Origin: CAADGU01 sp964581605
GTDB taxonomy: Bacteria > Chloroflexota > Anaerolineae > Promineifilales > Promineifilaceae
Length of the DNA: 29,960 nt
Assembly: GCA_964581605.1 (NCBI GenBank)
Contig: CAZOPF010000074.1
Coordinates: 1-29,960 of the forward strand
Direction of reading: 5' to 3'
Shown here one piece after another: positions 24,401-29,960 of the stretch. The notes beneath the pieces were generated by a model that ran no database searches, had not been told where the DNA came from, and saw only the letters and a program-made list of their open reading frames with translations. Each line of letters starts with the position of its first letter. Positions within the stretch are counted from its first letter, which is position 1. A program made the position numbers and the translations under genes.

Positions 24401-25095
24401 TGTTGGAGGGGGCCTTGCCGCAATGGCACACACAATACCGAGCGTGGCTGGGAAAGCCCTGGTAATGTGGCCGTTGGCCGTTCGGCCGTTTGCCAGTCTG
24501 CCGTGAAGAAAGGCATGTTGTTTTCAATGACCCAGGCTATCAAGTCAGTTTGGTCTAAGAGAGAGATAGGCGTGAGGTTTATTTTCTGCCCATTTTCAAC
24601 GGCCGTCGCAAAAACTATCGTATCGGTTTGTGGTTCTACCAGGGCTATAAAACTGGCGTCTGGCTGGTATGTGAAGCTGATTTGTTGGTGGATTTCCGCC
24701 AATGCCTGGGGCAGAGGTTGTAACGGCCGTGCCGCCTCTGTAATGCGATAAATCGTTTCGATCTGCTTGTTGGAACGGAAGCAGGGGGCGCTGGCCATCA
24801 TTAAAGCAGCGATGGCGGCTAACTCTCTGGTGTGTTCATTCATGGCCTGCCCAGGGACAATCAGCCGATATCCAGACTGACCGATAGGAAACGCCTCATC
24901 GGCCACAGGCACGGCCGTTTCCTGGACTTCTACCTGAGCAACATCCAGGTATTTCCGGGCAAAAGAAGCCGCCACATCCAGCAATGCGGATACCGTATAA
25001 ACACGCTGCAAATCGTGCCGTAGCTCTTTTAGAGCAGTAAAGTGAGTCGTAAAATCCGGCATAATCAAACCCGTATTATGAAGAGGAATGTTCAT
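21445..25095 (-). CDS. Large cytoplasmic sensor histidine kinase (five GAF-type domains, HisKA, HATPase)
   Basis: 1216-aa sensor kinase. After a short N-terminal region there are five consecutive GAF-type domains at about 110-285, 298-460, 470-640, 650-815 and 825-975, each ended by a helix with an A(V)A(I/V).(N/H)A.L(F/Y) pattern that leads into the next. HisKA follows with phospho-acceptor His994 in SHELRTPLTF. HATPase_c has Asn about 1111 (LDNLIGNAIKFSP), DQGIG about 1146 and GTGIGLA about 1175. No transmembrane helix is visible. Unlike the other kinase in this window it has no response regulator beside it, so it is an orphan kinase here. The start is uncertain: ATG 25095 lacks a Shine-Dalgarno, and ATG 25062 (MPDFTTHF) is an alternative. 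Confidence 0.92.
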   Translation of the reverse strand: MNIPLHNTGLIMPDFTTHFTALKELRHDLQRVYTVSALLDVAASFARKYLDVAQVEVQETAVPVADEAFPIGQSGYRLIVPGQAMNEHTRELAAIAALMMASAPCFRSNKQIETIYRITEAARPLQPLPQALAEIHQQISFTYQPDASFIALVEPQTDTIVFATAVENGQKINLTPISLLDQTDLIAWVIENNMPFFTADWQTAERPTATLPGLSQPRSVLCVPLRQGPLQQENDVLGALCLQSNTAGRYTADDVQVLTAVATDIATIIHNIRQYATTQELVDRGTHDYQTAVALRQAIAIISTSLEKDVVVERLLLALGNVVTYNNAFVFLWQDNTLKHAASRDFYDRPIRLTPQQLESIWRNALLIKELHTKKEIIRIDDVREDERWQPYPEGSKIRSWMATPLLSGGELQGVLIFDSHDVNAFNGRAEWLTSTLASHAAVAIQNASLYQQTQQQLTELGTLYQASATMTANLDQDFVLQTVVSEMVRALQVDSCTIFVWDKDQQSLRSAAHKNQFQFDNQPDNRAELGLSQISNLESYTIVRRVLDTQELNSLRIDEAWTEEDITLLREAKLRSLLLVPLVRRGNIFGLLALGEMIKPRSYSPAELRLAQNLAGQAAVAIEHAHLFGQAKRRVAELSTFHRIVLQLNSPLHLNAVLDAITEAALKLIEANNLHIYLYDAATQEFSLSSALWRDGNRKPAVAKPRASGEGLTATVVREGHPIVINDATSHPFFQSPQAKSWGISAIAGFPLKFGDEVIGAFTTTYKEPHVFSEEELLLLNLLAEHAAVAVRNAALYAESQRRLLDMSALVDMAKQVTGNLHLESVLQTTVQSLRRLLNARASTITMLTDNRDELIVKAADGVEPEFVHAHMALEGSISGKVIKEGKLVYTRDAHKDPEFLFFDLVVRSLLAVPLVIRDEPVGTLTVDSDQPHAFSESDKQLMTIAAAQVSVAIANARLFEELEKRAQELAVAYEELKESDRLKDELVQNVSHELRTPLTFVKGYVDLLMDGDRGLLTPEQQEYLQIVSDKTDDITRIIEDIITLQRIDSGNLQLETVAMEDLLHTAVAGHSMVAEKKGLSVRMLPASAAGLVNIDKGRINQVLDNLIGNAIKFSPDGGVITVTLMEQDEVVCVSVADQGIGMAPDKHQRIFERFYQIDGSSRRRFGGTGIGLAIVKRIIDAHHGKIWVESELDKGSSFLFTLPKARADVAEVAP

Positions 25096-25128
25096 GGTTC
25101 AAATAGGAATTGTCGTTTATTTGCATGT

Positions 25129-25161
25129 AGACCTGGCAGGTTTCCAAAACCTGTCAGGTCT
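25129..25161. repeat. Palindrome of the AGACCTG family, copy B
   Basis: Arms AGACCTGGCAGGTTT (25129-25143) and AAACCTGTCAGGTCT (25147-25161) around CCA, with one mismatch. Nearly identical to copy A at 5231-5264. It lies 33 nt upstream of the kinase start and immediately downstream of the predicted transcription start, so it would form a hairpin at the very 5' end of the kinase mRNA. Confidence 0.8.
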
Positions 25162-25168
25162 CAAGCAA

Positions 25169-25197
25169 ATCATTCCATGTTTTATAAAGGTCGTCAA
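25169..25197 (-). promoter_or_regulatory. Candidate promoter for the five-GAF kinase
   Basis: Minus-strand TTGACG (25197-25192), 17-nt spacer, AATGAT (25174-25169). The expected start near 25162 coincides with the edge of palindrome copy B. Confidence 0.45.
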
Positions 25198-25236
25198 TCT
25201 GACCCGGTGAAAGTGCCGTAAAAAGGTAGTGAGGCT

Positions 25237-25272
25237 AAAAATAAAAAGCAGCACGCCGTTAATGGTGCTGCT
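25237..25272 (-). terminator. Rho-independent terminator of secA
   Basis: On the minus strand AGCAGCAC (25272-25265) pairs with GTGCTGCT (25254-25247) across a 10-nt loop, followed at once by a run of T's broken by a single A (25247-25237). It lies 60 nt past the secA stop codon and separates secA from the kinase gene downstream. Confidence 0.85.
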
Positions 25273-25331
25273 GTGATCCTACAAAAAAATGAACCGGGTG
25301 TGCCAGGATGCCATAACCGGATTGTAACACA

Positions 25332-28300
25332 TTATCGCCGTGCTTTGTTGCTAACGCCAGATTTTGTTGGCTGTTTTTGTGGCTCTGCAGCAACGTTAGC
25401 TGTTCCGCTTTGGCTGCCGTGATGTTCCTGACGCATATGACAATTTTTGTATTTCTTGCCACTGCCACACGGGCAGGGATCGTTGCGCCCCACTTTGGGC
25501 ATGTCACGGCGCAGTTCAACCCCTTTGCCGCCTTCGCGTTTGACAACAGCAAAGCCAGCATCGCGGGCTTGTTCCTGATAACGCTGCTCCGCTTCTTGCT
25601 GCTGAATAAAGGCCTGATGTTGGGCAATATCGCGGAAAAAGCGGTCGGCAATATCTTTTTCAATGTTGTGGCGCATATCCTGGAACATTTCAGCCGAACG
25701 AATTTTGTAAATCACTTTGGGGTCGCGCTGCCCTAATGCTTCCAGGCCAATTTCGCGGCGCAAGTCGTCGGCGGCCGTCAGATAATCACGCCACTCCCGA
25801 TCAATGGCACTCAGCAACAGAGTGCGCTGGTAGTTGCGGTATTCTGTTTCGCCAATGTGGTTGCGCCACTTGGCCTGTTGTTTGTTAACGTATGCGCCTA
25901 ATGCACTCTCCAGCTGTTCAGCATCCATGGCGGCAATGGTTTCCAGCAGCAAATGGTGGAGGGCCTTATCCGCGCTTTGTTTGAAGCGCGTCTGCCGTAG
26001 GGGGGCGTTGGTGGGGTTGAGGCCTTCCGTATTGAACTGGTTGAAGGCGGTGGTGAGGTCGTTTACGGCCGTCTGCCAGATGCGCTCCCGTTCAGCCGGT
26101 TCCAATTCCACCTGTTCCGTGACAAACTCGTTGAAGAATGTTTCCACCTGTTCCAGATAAGCCCGGCGCATATTATCCCGTCGCTGTTGCTGGCCTGTTT
26201 TTACCGACGCCAATGTACCCAGGTTCGGCACGGGCGGGAACAGGGGCAAAAAGCGGTTCATTGCCTGGAAAAGCTGGTATAAGTTATGGCCATTTTCCTC
26301 ATTATCTGCCACCAGTTCCATCAGTTGTGTTGTGAGTTTGGCAGGGCTGAGAGCGGCCAGTTCGTTGCGATCCAGCAAGGCCAGGCCCGGCAATAAACTA
26401 CGCAGACGAGCGATGACGGCCGTTAAATGCACCTGATCGGTAGCATCTGTGCTAAACTCAGAAACCACTCGTTCTATTTCACCCCGGCAATATGGCTCAT
26501 AATGGGTAACATAGTTATCCACCAGTTCCGCAATAGATTTGGCAAACGCCTCCGCAATCCGGCCATCATAGTCAGCCCCTTCTGAGAGTAAAATTGCCTG
26601 GCGTTCGGCATAAATTGCCTGGCGCTGCCGATTCATCACATCATCATATTCCACAATGTTTTTGCGCATGTCGAAGTTGTACCCTTCCACGCGCTCCTGG
26701 GCGTTTTCAATCATCCGGTCGAGCACCCCAAATTCCAAAGGCATATCTTCCGGGATATTGGCCATCAACCCTTTGCCCATCCAACTCTTGAGCCGTTCAC
26801 CACCAAAGCGGCGCATCAATTCATCTTCCAACGAGAGGAAAAAGCGCGAAGACCCAGGGTCGCCCTGCCGGGCGGCACGGCCGCGTAACTGGTTATCAAT
26901 CCGCCGCGATTCATGCCGTTCGGAGCCAATGACATGCAGCCCCCCTAATTGCCACACTTCGTCCCGCTCTATTTTTGTTTGCTGCTGTGTCTGGATGATC
27001 CGGCCTACGAGATCGGCTGGAATGCCGGGGATTTTCGCCACGATGGCGTCTGCTTCGGCCCGGCGGCCGGCCATCACGGCGCGGATAATGGCGGCGCGTG
27101 CGTTGTAATGTTTGTCAAACACAATTTCCGCCAGAAATTGCGCGGCCGGCCCATTATCGGCATGAACACGTTGATAGCGGGTATACAATTCAGTCTGGCG
27201 CGTGGCATCTTCCACCAGCGCGACATCAATGCCGATCTCTTCCAGGTATTCTCGTGCTTCGCCCAAAAAGCCGCTGTTTACCAGCCGCAGCACTTTAACC
27301 AGGTTGTCATAGTCAATGTCATAGCTTTTGCGTAGTCGTTGGGTGAGGAAACCAATCACCTGGACGCGCTCAATCTCCACAAGGGCCGCATCCATTTCGG
27401 CTTTCATTTCCAGCAGCCACTCTACCAATGGTTCAGGAAGTTTGGTGTGTTTACGGGCCATTTCACGGGCTGGCTCTTCGCCTTCTTCGAGCAATTTGAA
27501 GGCAAGCTGATTGAGCAACGGCCGTGTAAATAGTTCGCTTTCCATCATTTCAGCCGCCAGCCCTTCCGGGTTGCCGCCCAACAAAATGTCTGTGCCACGC
27601 CCGGCCATATTGGTCGAGATCGTTACGGCCCCTTTGCGGCCGGCCTGGGCCACAATCAACGCCTCCGACTGATGCATCTTGGCATTCAGCACCGCATGGG
27701 GAATCCGTTCCCGCTCCAGCATCTTGTGAATCGTCTCTGAGTGTTCCACGGAAGTTGTGCCTACCAGGACTGGCCGCCCCACCTCCCGATACCGCTTGAT
27801 TTCACTGATAATAGCTTTGTCCTTTGCGGCTTCGTTGCTATAAATCTGGTCGGCAAAATCGGTACGTTTGAAGAAGACCGGCTTTTTGCTTTGCGGGTCT
27901 ACATAGGCAATGCGCTCACCGCTTTCCACTTTTTCCTTGTGTTCGATCAGCCCCATGGTGGCCGTGTCCACAATATATTGCACATTGGTTGGCAGCGGCG
28001 TCACCCCCAGTTCATATATCTTGTCAAACTCCTCCGCATCAGTGAGGGCTGTGCCTGTCATACCGGCCAGTTTTTCATATTGGCGGAAATAATTTTGCAG
28101 CGTGATGGTAGCTACGGTGACTGTCTCTCGTTTGATCTGCACCCCTTCTTTCGCTTCTATCGCCTCGTGCAGCCCTTCGGAATAACGGCGGCCGGGCATG
28201 AGACGGCCGGTGAAATCATCCACAATGATCACTTGCCCATCTTGCACCACATATTGCACATCTCGCTTAAACAGATATTGTGCTTTCAGGGCATTATCCA

Positions 28301-29294
28301 GGTAATACGTGAGGTGGTAGAAACGGGGATCATACAGGCTGTCGCCCGCTTCCGTGTCCAGTTCGGGGATGCGCTTCTCAATTTCGGCGATACCTGGCTC
28401 CGTCAGGCTGATGCTGCGGCTCTTTTCATCCAGATCGTAATGGCCGTTGGGCTCTTCTTCTTCATCGGCCGTATTCCGCCGCAAACCACGCACATATTCA
28501 GCAAAACGCGCATAATCTTTGCCCGAACGTGAGGCCGGCCCGGAGATAATAAGCGGTGTCCGCGCCTCATCAATCAATACATTATCTACTTCGTCAATGA
28601 TGGCATATACCAGATTGCGCTGCACCAGCTTTTCTTTGACGGTGACCATGTGATCTCGCAGGTAGTCAAAGCCAAATTCACTGCTAATGCCATAGGTAAT
28701 GTCAGCCAGATACGCCTGTTTACGGGTACACGGCCGCCAATGCACCAGCCGTTCATCTTCCAGTTCCGCGCCAGGATTCACATAGTCCGGGTCATAAAGG
28801 GCAGAAAATTGCAGGGGGGCGATGCAGCCAACGGTTAGCCCTAAAACATGGAAAATCTTGCCCATCCAGCCGCCATCGCGCCGGGCCAGATAGTCGTTAA
28901 CGGTCACAAGATGAACGCCCCGACCGGTGAGGGCATTGAGGAAGAGGGGCAGGGTGCCAACCAGGGTTTTGCCTTCGCCGGTGCGCATTTCCACCACTTC
29001 GCCGCGATGTAGCAACGCGCCACCCATGATTTGCACATCGTAATGGCGCAGGCCGGTGGTGCGCACTGAAGCCTCGCGCACCAGGGCAAACGCTTCGGGC
29101 ATGAGTTCGTCTAGTGATTCGCCCCCTTCCAGATGCCGGTGCCGCAGCTCTTCTGTTTTCTCGCGCATTTGCTCGGCCGTGAGCTGTTTCATGGTTGGCT
29201 CCAGGTTGTTGACGGCCGTAACTAATGGCTGCAAATTGTTGATAATTTTTTTGTTGGGGTCCCCCACAACTTTAGAAACCAGTTTCTTGAACAT
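25332..29294 (-). CDS. secA: Protein translocase ATPase SecA, with large insertions
   Basis: 1320-aa motor ATPase of the Sec export pathway, well above the usual 830-900 aa. Core motifs are intact: Walker A MRTGEGKT (about 103-110), DEVD followed by NVLIDEARTPLIISG (from about 234), AGMTGTA, NMAGRGTDILLGGNPE, and GGLHVIGSERHESRRID. The C-terminal zinc motif is PCPCGSGKKYKNCH, which in other SecA proteins binds SecB or ribosomes. The extra length comes from about 160 added residues between GGNPE and GGLHVIG in the second nucleotide-binding domain, about 30 residues before the pre-protein region (IVDTATMGLIEHKEK onward), about 30 near residues 170-190, and an enlarged helical scaffold (about 960-1180). 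The ATG at 29294 has GGGAAG 8 nt upstream; a longer frame from 29345 lacks support. A terminator follows the gene. Confidence 0.97.
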   Translation of the reverse strand: MFKKLVSKVVGDPNKKIINNLQPLVTAVNNLEPTMKQLTAEQMREKTEELRHRHLEGGESLDELMPEAFALVREASVRTTGLRHYDVQIMGGALLHRGEVVEMRTGEGKTLVGTLPLFLNALTGRGVHLVTVNDYLARRDGGWMGKIFHVLGLTVGCIAPLQFSALYDPDYVNPGAELEDERLVHWRPCTRKQAYLADITYGISSEFGFDYLRDHMVTVKEKLVQRNLVYAIIDEVDNVLIDEARTPLIISGPASRSGKDYARFAEYVRGLRRNTADEEEEPNGHYDLDEKSRSISLTEPGIAEIEKRIPELDTEAGDSLYDPRFYHLTYYLDNALKAQYLFKRDVQYVVQDGQVIIVDDFTGRLMPGRRYSEGLHEAIEAKEGVQIKRETVTVATITLQNYFRQYEKLAGMTGTALTDAEEFDKIYELGVTPLPTNVQYIVDTATMGLIEHKEKVESGERIAYVDPQSKKPVFFKRTDFADQIYSNEAAKDKAIISEIKRYREVGRPVLVGTTSVEHSETIHKMLERERIPHAVLNAKMHQSEALIVAQAGRKGAVTISTNMAGRGTDILLGGNPEGLAAEMMESELFTRPLLNQLAFKLLEEGEEPAREMARKHTKLPEPLVEWLLEMKAEMDAALVEIERVQVIGFLTQRLRKSYDIDYDNLVKVLRLVNSGFLGEAREYLEEIGIDVALVEDATRQTELYTRYQRVHADNGPAAQFLAEIVFDKHYNARAAIIRAVMAGRRAEADAIVAKIPGIPADLVGRIIQTQQQTKIERDEVWQLGGLHVIGSERHESRRIDNQLRGRAARQGDPGSSRFFLSLEDELMRRFGGERLKSWMGKGLMANIPEDMPLEFGVLDRMIENAQERVEGYNFDMRKNIVEYDDVMNRQRQAIYAERQAILLSEGADYDGRIAEAFAKSIAELVDNYVTHYEPYCRGEIERVVSEFSTDATDQVHLTAVIARLRSLLPGLALLDRNELAALSPAKLTTQLMELVADNEENGHNLYQLFQAMNRFLPLFPPVPNLGTLASVKTGQQQRRDNMRRAYLEQVETFFNEFVTEQVELEPAERERIWQTAVNDLTTAFNQFNTEGLNPTNAPLRQTRFKQSADKALHHLLLETIAAMDAEQLESALGAYVNKQQAKWRNHIGETEYRNYQRTLLLSAIDREWRDYLTAADDLRREIGLEALGQRDPKVIYKIRSAEMFQDMRHNIEKDIADRFFRDIAQHQAFIQQQEAEQRYQEQARDAGFAVVKREGGKGVELRRDMPKVGRNDPCPCGSGKKYKNCHMRQEHHGSQSGTANVAAEPQKQPTKSGVSNKARR

Positions 29295-29722
29295 TGTTTG
29301 TCTTCCCGGTGATGGATACGGGTGCGTTTCATGATCCAAAAGCAAAAGTTTGCAGATACAAGACCACCTTTTGCCATGCCAGAATCAAGAGCCGCCCCAA
29401 GTTTGTCTGAGTTTAACCAGAAATTTGGCAAAGGGTAGTCTGGTTACGTAAGTTTTATATTATACCAATCATATAGGCCGGCCGCGTGGAAGCTAAAGAG
29501 CTAAACTCCGTGAGGTCATAACATTTCATTTCCTTTGGTGGTTGGTGGCTGGTGATTGGTTGTAAGTGGCAAGTTGCTCCGGGTAAATCCCTGTCCCTTC
29601 ATGTACCCCCGCTACACCAGAAAGGCACGGCCGTAGGGTCTGCGGCACGGCCGTATAACCACTCTTTCAACGCCAGTGAACGGCAGTCAATGGCCAATCG
29701 GTGGCAGATAACAGTGTCGGGC
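29295..29722. other. Gene-free stretch upstream of secA
   Basis: No convincing gene is visible in this 428-nt gap. It contains a minus-strand TATAAT (29464-29459), about 165 nt upstream of the secA ATG, which could be part of its promoter, although no good -35 is seen. There is a GGTGGTTGGTGGCTGGTG-like simple-sequence patch near 29540-29560, and two ACGGCCGT octamers 18-20 nt apart in the direct repeat GGCACGGCCGTA (near 29626 and 29646). Confidence 0.6.
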
Positions 29723-29960
29723 TTATTGGTCGTTGAGGAGTTGCAGAAATACAGCAGTCGTGGGCGCGGTGGCGGCCGTGCGGAGCAACTGGCGTAATAG
29801 TTCTATGTCGGTTACGGCCGTGACCCGCTTGGCCACATCCTCACTGGCCAGCCCAAACCGGAGGTTGAGCAATTCCAGGATGTTTTCGTGTAGATTTTGT
29901 ATCCGCCCTTGCTCAATCCCTTGCTCAATCCAGTAATCTGCTACCGTTTGCATCGCTTCA
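29723..29960 (-). CDS. C-terminal end of a probable Rpn-family (PD-(D/E)XK) protein, cut by the window edge
   Basis: The reading frame stays open through the right edge (Glu-Ala precede the first Met at 29953), so the 5' part lies outside the window. The visible residues begin with a polar helix (DYWIEQGIEQGRIQ), then LLNLRFG and a mixed helical tail with LLRQLLRTAATAPT. This order, an EQGxEQG helix, then a (L/R)RFG strand and a short C-terminal LL..A helix, is typical of the C-termini of Rpn-type recombination-promoting nuclease/transposase-associated proteins common in Chloroflexota and cyanobacteria. The catalytic domain cannot be seen, so neither activity nor intactness can be judged. Confidence 0.5.
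   Translation of the reverse strand, partial: EAMQTVADYWIEQGIEQGRIQNLHENILELLNLRFGLASEDVAKRVTAVTDIELLRQLLRTAATAPTTAVFLQLLNDQ

Larger units (their letters stand above)
64..29822. repeat. Dispersed highly iterated palindrome ACGGCCGT (about 46 copies)
   Basis: The perfect octamer ACGGCCGT occurs about 46 times across the window by my manual count, for example at 64-71, 317-324, 1024-1031, 1210-1217 and 3245-3252. It is found inside genes on both strands and in gaps. In genes it is read in all frames (Thr-Ala-Val, Asn-Gly-Arg or Arg-Pro). By base composition about one or fewer would be expected. It resembles in behaviour the HIP1 octamer of cyanobacteria, but with a different sequence. Confidence 0.9.

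Noticed and set aside
27741..28532. 263-aa plus-strand open frame inside secA
   Set aside because: It lies wholly antisense to conserved SecA motor sequence; its length is explained by codon bias of the real gene.
29540..29562. GGTGGTTGGTGG-type patch as a tandem-repeat array or G-quadruplex
   Set aside because: Too short and irregular; runs of only two G's, so a stable quadruplex is unlikely.
1..29960. tRNA, rRNA or CRISPR in the gaps
   Set aside because: Gaps are short; no cloverleaf with a GTTCRA-type arm in the right setting, no rRNA segments and no spaced direct repeats were seen.

Overview
The window looks like part of a bacterial chromosome, most likely from a member of the Chloroflexota (Anaerolineae-like). 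This placement rests on gene style, not on a marker gene: very large soluble multi-GAF histidine kinases, a DUF4388 protein next to an MglA-like GTPase, an enlarged SecA, and an M23/SH3/glycosidase fusion. It is also pervaded by the palindromic octamer ACGGCCGT, which I count about 46 times by eye in 30 kb where well under one or two would be expected. No rRNA, tRNA, CRISPR array, phage or intact insertion sequence was seen.

Layout: (1) 23-1311 (+): a two-subunit ThrE/YjjP-YjjB-type exporter, ended by a bidirectional terminator. (2) 1392-13554 (-): a long same-strand run. Read in the direction of transcription it holds an alpha/beta hydrolase, a left-handed beta-helix transferase-like protein, an acyl-ACP-reductase-like enzyme, a REC plus degenerate GGDEF regulator, a PAS/GAF histidine kinase, a CheY-like regulator, a second alpha/beta hydrolase, the M23/SH3/GH protein and a cyclophilin. 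(3) 13825-15300 (-): an MglA-like GTPase and a DUF4388 protein behind a near-consensus sigma70-type promoter. (4) 15567-16448 (+): an RlmA-type rRNA methyltransferase with a probable leaderless start. It converges with, and overlaps, a lipid kinase gene whose own start lies inside a P-loop kinase gene. (5) 18194-20250: a conserved hypothetical gene divergent from mutM, which is followed by an internally duplicated small protein. (6) 20257-25095 (-): adenosine deaminase and a second multi-GAF histidine kinase. (7) 25332-29294 (-): an extended secA with its own terminator. (8) A gene-poor stretch, then the C-terminal end of a probable Rpn-family protein running off the right edge.

How the parts may work together: the central run joins fatty-acyl chemistry (acyl-ACP reductase-like enzyme, acyltransferase-like beta-helix protein, two hydrolases) to a complete phosphorelay (kinase with a regulator on each side). 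If co-transcribed, it could be a regulated lipid or envelope module; this is inference from gene order. The GTPase/DUF4388 pair resembles bacterial small-GTPase switch systems. The remaining genes are housekeeping: protein export, oxidative DNA repair, purine salvage and rRNA modification. Intergenic gaps carry two kinds of short palindrome, one of which begins at the last base of stop codons at two separate loci.
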